64,000 nt of DNA from Kineosporiaceae bacterium (GTDB lineage: Bacteria; Actinomycetota; Actinomycetes; Actinomycetales; Kineosporiaceae), in contig JAEUJN010000015.1 of NCBI GenBank assembly GCA_016794595.1, positions 20,834 through 84,833 of the forward strand. The letters are read 5' to 3'. Below, in pieces: positions 56,210-64,000 of this stretch. The position numbers were made by a program, and so were the translations under genes. The number at the start of each line of letters is the position of its first letter. The first letter of the stretch is position 1. The notes beneath the pieces are model-generated. The model was not told the origin of the DNA. It did not search any database and saw only the letters and a program-made list of their open reading frames with translations.

Positions 56210-56809
56210 CTATGTCGTGCCAGGCGGCAGGAGTGGGAGCCCGTCGTCGAAGGGGCGCATCTGCTCGTAGACCGCCTGCCACGTCAGTCCGCCGCGGATC
56301 CAGCCGGTCTGCTGCGAGGCATGTCTGAGGACCTGGGACGTACCCCACAGGGTGAGTCGAGCTGGCGCCAGCCTCCCTTCGAGCCACCGGATCTCTCGCT
56401 GCGCCCGGCGCCTCCCATCACCCTCGTCGATCAGCACGTACACCTCCTGACCCTGTTGAACGAGCACCGAGGCATGAGCCAGCACCAGGATCTCGCCCAA
56501 GCTCTTCCTGTCACGGACGCGATCCTGAGCAGGGCGCCCGCTGATCCGACCCACTGCATCGACGAACGCGGTGTCGGTGAGGGTGTCGTCGAGCACCCTG
56601 ACCCGGCCGGCACTGGTGAGCTTGAGCCAGGTCTGTTCGGCAGGGGTGCGCGCGAAACGGGGATCGTTGCAATTGCCGAGGATCTCCTTCTCGACGCGCT
56701 GGGGGACGGCGAGATCCAGGTTTCTCGAAGCAGCCAACTCGATGAGGATGCCCTGTTGGCGGACCGCGAGGAAGTTGAGGAAAGGGCCGGCATCGAGGAG
56801 GACACTCAC
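56210..56809 (-). CDS. PIN-domain nuclease of the XRE/ImmA cassette
   Basis: 199-residue PIN-like protein from GTG 56809, which overlaps the ImmA/IrrE stop (GTGA). Conserved acidic pattern: Asp in VSVLLDAGPFLNF (residue 6), Glu in RVEKEIL near 38, Asp/Glu in DRKSLGEILVLAHA near 110, and Asp in VLIDEGDG near 134. It is longer than a standard VapC (about 130) by a C-terminal part of about 55 residues. No VapB-like partner is next to it; the preceding two genes encode a Zn-peptidase and an XRE regulator instead. It is probably an RNase effector controlled by that pair; this is inference. Confidence 0.78.
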   Translation of the reverse strand: MSVLLDAGPFLNFLAVRQQGILIELAASRNLDLAVPQRVEKEILGNCNDPRFARTPAEQTWLKLTSAGRVRVLDDTLTDTAFVDAVGRISGRPAQDRVRDRKSLGEILVLAHASVLVQQGQEVYVLIDEGDGRRRAQREIRWLEGRLAPARLTLWGTSQVLRHASQQTGWIRGGLTWQAVYEQMRPFDDGLPLLPPGTT

Positions 56810-57606
56810 GCTGGGGCATCCCCCTCGTCCGACGGGAACAGGGGGGCGCTCAGCCCCCAGTCGTCCTCGACGGAATCCGCCTCCTGGGGATCGCCGAGTT
56901 CTGCCCGCAGGCCCTCTGCGCTCTGGCCGTACCACCTCGACAGCTCGGCAAGGCCGAGCGCCCCGGCCCGGTAGGCGGCGACGGCCCGCTGCATGAGTCG
57001 TTGAGGTGCGCGGGGTTCGTTCGATGACTCGGCCATGCTCGAGTACTGGCCGAGCCAACCGAACTGCACGGCAAGGTGTCTCGTGGTGAGCTGCGACCAA
57101 TCCTCGTAGATGTCCTGGGAGATTCGGCGGGTGGTCTTGAGCTGAATGGCGGCGATGGCGGGTGAGGTTCCGTATCCCTGGACAAGGTCCGACAGATCGG
57201 CCAACGACACCTGGTGGGGTCGGTACCGCTCACGGATCACCTGGAGGGGCAGAAGGAGATGCCGAGCGAAGGCGTCTGCGCAGATCTCCGAAGGGCTGCG
57301 TTCCCCCGGTTGGCCGTCCGGCGGTGCCTCGAGGTCGCCGCGGATCAGGTGCCCCAGTTCGTGCAGAACCGAGGAACGCTGGCGCATCGGGTGAGCGGTG
57401 GTGGCTACGACGATCGCTCGGCGGCCAGTCTCCGGGTCCAGCATCGACAGGCCGTGCTCTGATTCGGCTGCACGGATGCTGAACACGTCGACCCCGATGG
57501 CCAGATGAACCATCTCGAAGACGTCCTTGATCGGTGCCGTCCCAAGGTGGTGCTCCGACCTGAACTGGTCCGCGCTGTCCCGCGCCCACCGCTCGTTGGT
57601 GCTCAT
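56806..57606 (-). CDS. ImmA/IrrE-family zinc metallopeptidase
   Basis: 266-residue protein with the COG2856-type peptidase domain: zinc motif VLHELGHLIRGD near residues 80-91 (HExxH), and third-ligand region EICADAFARHLLLP near 107-120. The C-terminal 120 residues are helical. Such peptidases cleave XRE-family repressors, as ImmA does with ImmR and IrrE with DdrO, in response to damage or phage signals. ATG 57606 lies four bases after the XRE stop. It is coupled to the PIN gene downstream. Confidence 0.87.
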   Translation of the reverse strand: MSTNERWARDSADQFRSEHHLGTAPIKDVFEMVHLAIGVDVFSIRAAESEHGLSMLDPETGRRAIVVATTAHPMRQRSSVLHELGHLIRGDLEAPPDGQPGERSPSEICADAFARHLLLPLQVIRERYRPHQVSLADLSDLVQGYGTSPAIAAIQLKTTRRISQDIYEDWSQLTTRHLAVQFGWLGQYSSMAESSNEPRAPQRLMQRAVAAYRAGALGLAELSRWYGQSAEGLRAELGDPQEADSVEDDWGLSAPLFPSDEGDAPA

Positions 57607-57610
57607 CGTT

Positions 57611-57949
57611 CTAGGCGATCCCCTGCGAGGTCAGGTAGGCGTCCAGCTCCAGGTAGGCGTAGAGCTTCTCCCGCATCGTCTCCATGGCGGCCGTCGAGCC
57701 GTCGGTCCGGGCCGCGTACCGGGCACGCTGCTGCAGTTGCGGTAGGCCGGTGATCGCGGCGGCGCGCACCCCGAAGAGGTCGGCGAGGATCACGAGTTCG
57801 TCACCGGCCAGTGGTCGTTCCCCCGACTCGATGCGGGAGTACGTCGGCTGTGAGATCCCGAGGGCCTCGGCAGCGGTCGCCTGGGAGGTATCCCCAGCTT
57901 CGCGGATCTCGCGGATCCGTCGACCGAGCACAACATGGTCAACGATCAT
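57611..57949 (-). CDS. XRE-family HTH regulator
   Basis: 112-residue DNA-binding protein. XRE helix-turn-helix at about residues 8-65 (LGRRIREIREAGDTSQATAA, EALGISQPTYSRIESGERPL). A short helical tail may be the peptidase recognition part. First gene of the XRE / ImmA-IrrE / PIN cassette; a palindrome TGAATA-N13-TATTCA just before the start is its likely operator. Confidence 0.88.
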   Translation of the reverse strand: MIVDHVVLGRRIREIREAGDTSQATAAEALGISQPTYSRIESGERPLAGDELVILADLFGVRAAAITGLPQLQQRARYAARTDGSTAAMETMREKLYAYLELDAYLTSQGIA

Positions 57950-57951
57950 GA

Positions 57952-57976
57952 TGAATAATCCCCCTCTCCCTATTCA
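57952..57976. promoter_or_regulatory. Candidate operator of the XRE cassette
   Basis: TGAATA (57952-57957) and TATTCA (57971-57976), perfect six-base arms, starting three bases upstream of the XRE start codon. AT-rich arms in a GC-rich context suggest a promoter/operator and therefore transcription independent of pglZ. Confidence 0.55.
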
Positions 57977-58071
57977 GGGTGCGTCATCGTGGCAGGCCGT
58001 GCAAGTGGCCAGTGGCCTGATTACTCCATCCGAGCGACATCGTGGCCGGATCGTGATCAGCGTTCACATGG

Positions 58072-60891
58072 TCAAACCCGCACCTCGAACTGCTCCCTCA
58101 GCAGAGCCATATCCAGGATGACCTGCCCGGTGACCGGTTCGACCACGAGCACGGCATACCCCTCGACGTTGAGCAGCTGCTGCACCTGGGTGAGGGCGCC
58201 GCGCAGCCGGGTCTGTGCCAGCCCGAGGGCCTGGGCAGCCAGCGCCGCGGGGAGCCGATCCGAGCCTGCCCCGGCCAGGGCGTCGACCAACGCCGCGACC
58301 TGGTCGTCGGAGACCACGAGACGTCCGGCCACCTTGCGCTGTCCCCGGTATGCGGCGCTGGCCACGACGACCTGGCCGAGCGTCGCGGATGGAGTGTCCG
58401 ATTCGGGTGTGGTGTCGGCGGGCTCGAGGTCGAACAGGGTGTGCTCTGAATCCTCTCGGCGGGGCGCGCGCCGCGTGACGCGCGCCGACCCCGTGAAGGA
58501 CGCCTCGAGGTTCAGGCCGGCGGCGGCTCGGTGCGCGGACGACGTGACCCACCAGGTCGGCTGCTGCGGCGGGAGCAGCACGAGATGCTGCGGATAGTCC
58601 GCTTCCTCCCGAACCAGGACGGCGACCGGGACAACGACCTCGGCCGCGCTCGCCCCTCCGTGGTAGCCGGCCTTGAGCGGCCCGTAGCGCAGGGTGTCGT
58701 CGACCGCGAGCACCGCCCGGTGGTCGTCGGTGAGCACCCGCGCTCCCTGCACCAGCACCTCACCGTCATCGATCGGCTCCGACGCGGCGCGAGACCGCCC
58801 GCTGGTGATCGGCGGGCGGGACCGTTGGGCACCGTCCCGCCGCTCCACGACGTGCCCGTGATCGGAGGTGATCACCACCGTGCGACCGGCGGCAGCCGCC
58901 CGGGCCAGGATCGGTTCCAGATGCCGGACGGCGCCCGCCGTCCAGACGATCCCCCCCGGGTCACTGCGGTCCAGGGCATCGTCGACGGTGTTGAGAACGA
59001 TCGTCACCAGGTGGGTTTCCCGGTTGTCCACGGCGGCGCCGAGGTCGTGGCTGATCGACCAGCCCGGGGCGGTGGTGTCCACGACGCGCTTGTGCAGCAG
59101 CGACGCGCGGATCGAGCCGACCTGTGACGTGAGGTCGGCGTAGCCGCTCCGCTCGGCTGCCTGCGCGCCATCGATCAGTCGACCGCAGAGCAGCGAGGTG
59201 CGGCTGAACCGGGTCAGGGACGGCAGCACGGCTAGCGCAGCCGCCCGGCGCTGGGCGTCGGTACCGGGCAGAGCGGCCTCCACCCAGCCGAGCCGGTCAG
59301 TGGCATCAGCCATGATCTCGGTGGCGTTGGCTGCACTCATTCCGTCGAGCACGAGCAGCAGGACGGGTGCCCGGCGGGCCAGCGGAATCACCAGTCGTGG
59401 CACGACATGTTCGAGGTACCAGACCGTTCCGGCGTCGCTGGGCACCCCCTCGTCCGAGGCGTCCAGTGCCGTCACGGCAGCCAGGGCCGCCGCGAAGTCG
59501 CGCTCCTCGGTGCGGCGCCGGTCCCGTGCCGCGGTGGCCACCTGCTGCAAGGCAGCGGCGAACTCGGGGTCGTCCACGCCGACGATCACCCGGTTGATCG
59601 CGGCGTCCGCCCAGCCGCCGACATCGAGATGGGCGCGGGCCAGGAATCCCAGGGCAGCATCGGGTTTCGCTGGCGCCGGAAGAGCGGGCGTGGCCAGCCA
59701 GCGGATGACGCGGACGGCAGCCTCGGCGGCCGGGTACCGGCCATCGGTTTGGGCGAACCGGTGCTCGCGCACCGCCACCCAGGCCGACTCGACGTCCGCG
59801 CGCGCGGACTCCTGGGGGTCGGATGACGCGCGCTGCAACGCATCGGCGAGCCTGGCCAGTCGCGCCGTCAGGCCGGCCGCCAGCAGCGGCGAGGATCGCG
59901 CCAAGTCGGTGCCTTGCGCGCCGGCCAGCAGGGACTCGGCACGGGTGAGCAATCGGGCCACCAGGGCCTCGGCGCGCCGATCGTGCACCAGGTCGGCGAT
60001 CAGCGCGTCCGCGGCCTGGCCGAGCGCGGTCAACGCAGCAACCGGCGGGCCGGCGCCCTCACCCCACTCCCGTTCCAGCCGAGCCCGGGTCAGCTCGGCC
60101 TGGTGCAGCGCTGCCGGGCCCTGGGCGCCCACCGTGGTCAGCAGGTGCAGCACCACCCCCATCGGGACCACGTCGCCGAGACGGCCCTGGGCCAGCAGGG
60201 CCAGGACCGGCTCGGCCGCGGCACCGGCCCGCTGGGCGATCCAGCGTAAGGTCTCGTCGGCGAGGCGCTCCCCGATGTCGTGGCGCAGGGCGCCCACCGC
60301 GGTGACGCTGTCCGGCGCCGTCGACCAGCGCAGCACGGTGATCGCGTCGGCTCCATCGCCGGCGAAGGAGAGGTGGGCGGCCGCCACCGAGCCGAGCGCG
60401 TGGCTGCGGGTGAGCAGCCCGGCGGGGGCGGCCCGCCAGCCGGACGACGGGGTGGCCGCGAGCAGGGCCGTGGCCAGGTCACGACTGTGCGGCAGCGTCG
60501 TCAGGGCCGGGTCGATCCCGTTGGCGGAGAATCGGTTCCGCACCGCCTCCCACGGGTCGGGGCTGCGCAGCCGCTGCCAGATCAGGTGCGCCAGCACCCC
60601 GGCGCCGAGGTCGTCGTCGTCCCGGTCGGTGACGATGACCAGCCAATCCGCGCCCTCACGCTCGGCGAGCGCCTCCCGGGCAGCCAGCGCCGACTCGGCG
60701 GGGCGGATCCGCACGGCCTGCCCGCGGTGGTCCAGGTCGGCGGCCACCGCGCGGTCGGGCATGCCTCTGACGCCGATCACGCCGCGGTCGTACCGGTAGC
60801 GGTCCGACCGGGCCTCGTCGACGATCGCCAGCACCATGGCCGTGCTGACCGGAGTAGCGGCAGCCGCGGTCCCGGCCGACGTGGCTGTCAC
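58072..60891 (-). CDS. pglZ: BREX type 2 phosphatase-domain protein PglZ
   Basis: 939-residue protein with the PglZ alkaline-phosphatase-superfamily core that marks every BREX type. Metal-site motifs: VLLLVLDGMSAAN near residue 510, SLTRFSRTSLLCG near 555, VVITSDHGHVVERR near 678 and LKAGYHGGASAAEVVVPV near 735. GTG 60891 overlaps the pglY stop (GTGA). With pglY it forms the core of the type 2 system; the exact activity of PglZ in exclusion is not known. Confidence 0.93.
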   Translation of the reverse strand: MTATSAGTAAAATPVSTAMVLAIVDEARSDRYRYDRGVIGVRGMPDRAVAADLDHRGQAVRIRPAESALAAREALAEREGADWLVIVTDRDDDDLGAGVLAHLIWQRLRSPDPWEAVRNRFSANGIDPALTTLPHSRDLATALLAATPSSGWRAAPAGLLTRSHALGSVAAAHLSFAGDGADAITVLRWSTAPDSVTAVGALRHDIGERLADETLRWIAQRAGAAAEPVLALLAQGRLGDVVPMGVVLHLLTTVGAQGPAALHQAELTRARLEREWGEGAGPPVAALTALGQAADALIADLVHDRRAEALVARLLTRAESLLAGAQGTDLARSSPLLAAGLTARLARLADALQRASSDPQESARADVESAWVAVREHRFAQTDGRYPAAEAAVRVIRWLATPALPAPAKPDAALGFLARAHLDVGGWADAAINRVIVGVDDPEFAAALQQVATAARDRRRTEERDFAAALAAVTALDASDEGVPSDAGTVWYLEHVVPRLVIPLARRAPVLLLVLDGMSAANATEIMADATDRLGWVEAALPGTDAQRRAAALAVLPSLTRFSRTSLLCGRLIDGAQAAERSGYADLTSQVGSIRASLLHKRVVDTTAPGWSISHDLGAAVDNRETHLVTIVLNTVDDALDRSDPGGIVWTAGAVRHLEPILARAAAAGRTVVITSDHGHVVERRDGAQRSRPPITSGRSRAASEPIDDGEVLVQGARVLTDDHRAVLAVDDTLRYGPLKAGYHGGASAAEVVVPVAVLVREEADYPQHLVLLPPQQPTWWVTSSAHRAAAGLNLEASFTGSARVTRRAPRREDSEHTLFDLEPADTTPESDTPSATLGQVVVASAAYRGQRKVAGRLVVSDDQVAALVDALAGAGSDRLPAALAAQALGLAQTRLRGALTQVQQLLNVEGYAVLVVEPVTGQVILDMALLREQFEVRV

Positions 60892-63800
60892 GGCACCACC
60901 CGCCAGGTCACCTCGACGGTCTCGTCGCCATGCTGCCCCAGGAAGGCGGCCACGCCGTCGAGGACCGCCTGGTTCGACTCACCGGCCCGACGCCGCGCGC
61001 TCTGCGAGACCGGCGGCCGGGGTGGCGGCGGCGGCGTGCGCCCGGGCCCAGACTCGGGCCCGGCCAACCAGCGGAAGATCGCGTTGTCGCACTCGTGCAG
61101 GGCCGGCCCGATCGCGGTGACGATCTCGTCGTGCTCCAGCGCGTCGCGCAGGTCGTTGACGATGGCGGCGGCCGAGCTCGCCCGCTCCCCCTCACCGGAC
61201 ATCGCCTGGCGCAGCGGGGCAAGCCGTTCCCACGCGAAGCCCCGCAACGCCGCCGCCACGTCCACGGCGGAATGCAGCGACTTGCCCGCCGCGGCCGGTG
61301 TGGCGTCACCGAGCGACGGGCCGGCCAAGGTCTCGACCAGCCGCAGCCCCTGCTGGTTGCGCAGGGTCTGCACCAGCGCCGCGGAGTCGCGGGCGGTCCG
61401 CAGCCGCGCCCCGTCGGTGAGTCCCACCCGCTGGTAGGCCTGCTCCACCGCCGCGACCAGGTCGGGCGCCGCCCCGGCCAGCTCACGCGCGGCCTCGATG
61501 GTCCGGGCGACCAGGCCGGCAACGGCGGGCGCGGTGAGGTAGGTCGCGGTGGCGATCCCGAAGATCGCGCCGGCCGTCTCCCGGGCGGCGAGCCACGCCG
61601 ACTCGGACGGCAACTCCTGGGTGCGCAGTTCCATCGCCGGGGTCAGTGAGCCCGGGTCAGGCGCGGCCGGCAGCGCGGCGCCGTGAGCGAACCAGGCCCG
61701 TTGCCGCAACGCCGCCCAGGTGATGATCACCAGGTCGGCGATCTCGTCGCGCAACCCGTGCGACGGGGTGACCTCGCGGATCCAGCGTCGCAGCTCGGCG
61801 ACGCTCACCGGGGCGTCGGCCAGGGCGCCCTCCTGGGCCCGGCGGCCCAGGGCCCGTTCGATCTCCTGCCCCCACGGGGTGAATCGGTCGTCACCGAGCA
61901 GGTAGTGCATCTCGGTGGCCTTGCCGACACCGAGCGGGCCGGCGATCCGGCGAACCACGGCAGCGTCCGGGCCGAGTTCGATCCGCTTCTCGCTGTCCAG
62001 CACGCACCGATGCACGTAGGAGGCGACGACCTTGAGGTCGCGCACCTTCACCTCGGCATCGCCCGGCTCGAACTGCGGATGCGCCGGGTGCACCGAGGCG
62101 AAGGCCTGCCCGAGCAGGTTCTGGAACGCCTGGCCCAGGGTCGCCCCGACCGGGTTGGCCGGAGCGAACTGACGTTCCAGCGAGTACAGGGTCCGCTCGT
62201 GGCCGGGATCCTCCAGCAGCACCCCGGGCCGGACCGCTGCGGCCCCGTAGGCCTGCTGGACGGCGTCCTCCAGACTGCGGCGCAACGTGTTCCGCTGCGA
62301 CTCCAGGATGGATCGGGCCAGCGCCCGGTCCGCCTCGTTGAGATGATCGGCGTGGCCCTGCCAACGTTCGGGGCTGTTCGGGGCGAGCAGCCAGTTGAGG
62401 ATGACCAGCCGCCGCACCTCACGCAGCTTCTCCTCGGACAGGAACCGCGGCAGCCACACCACGGTGCGACTCTCCACGTGCCGGGCGATCATCTCCTCCA
62501 GCCGCTGCCGGTCCTCGGCCGCGGAGTGGCCATGCTCGTCGAACGGGTGGTCGACGATCACGCGCCAGGTGTCCGGCGCGGCCTTGAAGTGGTCGTCGGA
62601 CAGCCAGCTCCGGTCGCGAACGTTGCCGAACAGCACGTCGATGCGGCGGCGGGACCCACGCCAGATCAGCTCGTGCGGGTAGGCCCCTTCCAGCCCCTGG
62701 CCGGCCAGGGCGACCCCGAGGCCCTCGGCGACGAGGTCCTTGAGCAGTTCGCGGCGCCGTCCCTCGTTGTCCTCGCTCCGGGCCCGCTCCACGATCGACT
62801 CGTAGTCGACGTCGGCGAGCTGCACCCGGATGGTCGGGTTCCGCTCATCGCCGTCCAGATGGATCTCGGGCACCTCGCGGGCCCAGTGGCGCACCTTCGA
62901 CAACACGACGGTGGCCTCCCCGCCGGGCAGCGGGGAGACGATCGAGCCGTGGTTGAGCGAGGCCAGACGGGCCGCGGTGAGCGCCATCAGCGCGGGCACC
63001 TTCGGCGCGACCGCGGACAGCAGCAGGGTCTTGGCCAGCCGGTCGTCGGTGCGGTACGCGGCGGGCACCGATTCGGGCGCCTCGCGCAGCGCACGCTCGT
63101 CGAGGTCGTTCATCCGCAGCAGCATCGGGCGGATCTTGTCGGTATAGAGCTTGTTCGCCGAGCGGAACAGCGCGGCGGCCTCGGCGTCCAGGGCCTGGCC
63201 GGTCTGCCCCTGGACGACCAGATCGAAGGAATCGCCGACCGGGATGATCTCGTCGATGGTGAGCCCGTCACGGCGCTCGACCAGCATCTGCTGCATGACC
63301 TTCAGGGCGGTCCGCTCGCGCTGCATGACGCTGGCCAGGCTGCGCAGCGTGGAGACCAGGGCCGGGGAGAACGGGTAGGTGAGCCGGAACGCCTGCTCGT
63401 CGGAGCCGCGGTGCCGCTCGTCGGTATTGACCCCGTCGAGCAGCACGTCCCAGACGGCGGGCTTGCGGTCGATGCCGGCGAACGCGCTCGCCAACGTCGA
63501 CTCGGCGGCTTCATCCCGGGGCCGGAGCAGGCGCTGGTGGGCCACGTAGGGAAGGTTGTCGTCGCCGAGGGCGATCACGCCGAAGCGGCCTTCCTGGTGG
63601 CGGAACGCGCGGTCGAGGGCATCCTGCTCGGCGCCGCTGGCCCCGGAGTCGGCGAACCACCGGCGCAGGTCCATCTGCCGAGCGACGAACGCGATCAGCG
63701 GGATCGGGCGGCCACCGACCGCGGACTCGACCAGCTTGGTCAGCTTCTGCGACTCGCGGCGGAAGAACTCCCGGTCCTGCACCGAGAACGCCAGCCACAG

Positions 63801-64000
63801 CACAAGTTCGTCCAGGAACAGGACGACGGCGTCGTAGCCAAGTCCCTTGGCGTGCGCGGAGATCGCGGCCAGGCCGGTGTCGAGGTCGACGTACTCGGCC
63901 TGCTGGGTGTAGGCGGTGAAGTACTTCTCCACCAACGCGGAGACGAGTTGCTGGCGGACCTCGCTCGCCGGGGTGGCGGCACGGGCCTCGGCGTAGCGGA
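60888..64000 (-). CDS. pglY: BREX type 2 ATPase PglY, 5' end outside window
   Basis: About 1036 residues are visible and the frame is still open at the window edge, so the N-terminus, including the expected Walker A, is missing. The part seen starts before a Walker B-like strand (AVVLFLDELVLWLAF) and contains large helical regions, FLSEEKLREVRR and a C-terminal Pro-rich stretch (RTPPPPPRP). Size, place before pglZ and the overlap with it identify PglY, the large DUF6079-type ATPase of type 2 BREX. pglX (methyltransferase) and pglW (kinase) would be expected further to the right, outside the window. Confidence 0.88.
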   Translation of the reverse strand, partial: RYAEARAATPASEVRQQLVSALVEKYFTAYTQQAEYVDLDTGLAAISAHAKGLGYDAVVLFLDELVLWLAFSVQDREFFRRESQKLTKLVESAVGGRPIPLIAFVARQMDLRRWFADSGASGAEQDALDRAFRHQEGRFGVIALGDDNLPYVAHQRLLRPRDEAAESTLASAFAGIDRKPAVWDVLLDGVNTDERHRGSDEQAFRLTYPFSPALVSTLRSLASVMQRERTALKVMQQMLVERRDGLTIDEIIPVGDSFDLVVQGQTGQALDAEAAALFRSANKLYTDKIRPMLLRMNDLDERALREAPESVPAAYRTDDRLAKTLLLSAVAPKVPALMALTAARLASLNHGSIVSPLPGGEATVVLSKVRHWAREVPEIHLDGDERNPTIRVQLADVDYESIVERARSEDNEGRRRELLKDLVAEGLGVALAGQGLEGAYPHELIWRGSRRRIDVLFGNVRDRSWLSDDHFKAAPDTWRVIVDHPFDEHGHSAAEDRQRLEEMIARHVESRTVVWLPRFLSEEKLREVRRLVILNWLLAPNSPERWQGHADHLNEADRALARSILESQRNTLRRSLEDAVQQAYGAAAVRPGVLLEDPGHERTLYSLERQFAPANPVGATLGQAFQNLLGQAFASVHPAHPQFEPGDAEVKVRDLKVVASYVHRCVLDSEKRIELGPDAAVVRRIAGPLGVGKATEMHYLLGDDRFTPWGQEIERALGRRAQEGALADAPVSVAELRRWIREVTPSHGLRDEIADLVIITWAALRQRAWFAHGAALPAAPDPGSLTPAMELRTQELPSESAWLAARETAGAIFGIATATYLTAPAVAGLVARTIEAARELAGAAPDLVAAVEQAYQRVGLTDGARLRTARDSAALVQTLRNQQGLRLVETLAGPSLGDATPAAAGKSLHSAVDVAAALRGFAWERLAPLRQAMSGEGERASSAAAIVNDLRDALEHDEIVTAIGPALHECDNAIFRWLAGPESGPGRTPPPPPRPPVSQSARRRAGESNQAVLDGVAAFLGQHGDETVEVTWRVVP

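Overview
The window is 64 kb of very GC-rich DNA with dense genes, many GTG starts and many start/stop overlaps of the GTGA or ATGA type. Mycothiol-era families (DinB/DUF664), a Pmt protein mannosyltransferase, an ECF42 sigma factor, Acr3, a CsoR-like operator and a type 2 BREX (Pgl-like) locus all point to a free-living Actinomycetota. I cannot name a genus from the sequence alone. No rRNA, tRNA, CRISPR array, insertion sequence or replication origin was recognised.

Layout. (1) 1-8.2 kb: core genes metG (cut by the window start) and rsmI, two tandem Pmt mannosyltransferase paralogues, a YCII protein with its ECF42 sigma factor, and a LysR regulator. (2) 8.3-13.5 kb: a membrane GAF-GGDEF-EAL protein, a secreted subtilisin-like protease with a Trp-every-five-residues tail, a small secreted ORF translationally coupled to the protease, and a 44-residue membrane peptide. 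(3) 13.5-25.9 kb: phospholipid genes psd and pssA, AraC/MFS/VOC genes, a UvrA-like ABC ATPase, DUF309, LuxR, a secreted vanadium haloperoxidase, DoxX with a 29-residue membrane peptide, DinB, and a UGT-type glycosyltransferase divergent from a MarR regulator. (4) 25.9-41 kb: a metal-resistance region. It holds a CopB-like ATPase and a multicopper oxidase sharing a CsoR-type operator, and a ten-gene arsenic island (an ArsR-ArsC fusion, aquaporin, arsC, trxB, two stand-alone arsR genes, an ArsP-like permease, a thioredoxin-like protein, acr3, arsM). A PAS-GGDEF-EAL protein and a ChrA chromate transporter follow. (5) 41-47.9 kb: a maltose-type sugar uptake operon (binding protein, two permeases, GH13 glucosidase) with a divergent LacI regulator, then a secreted protein of unknown function. 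(6) 48-64 kb: a defence island. It contains VapBC, a DUF4143 ATPase, a DUF262-HNH (GmrSD/BrxU-like) protein, and a type 2 BREX locus read leftward (pglY cut by the window end, then pglZ, brxD, brxHI). A three-gene XRE / ImmA-IrrE protease / PIN nuclease cassette sits between pglZ and brxD.

How the genes work together. In the arsenic island, arsenate entering the cell would be reduced by the thioredoxin-coupled ArsC (its reductase TrxB is next door). It would then be exported by Acr3 and the aquaporin, or methylated by ArsM; the ArsP-like permease would handle organic arsenicals. The divergent copper pair is probably switched by an unlinked CsoR. In the defence island, BREX-2 (methylation-based exclusion) stands next to a probable modification-dependent endonuclease, and the embedded peptidase-regulated PIN cassette looks like a back-up or guard module. 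That cassette is the most interesting feature of the window.
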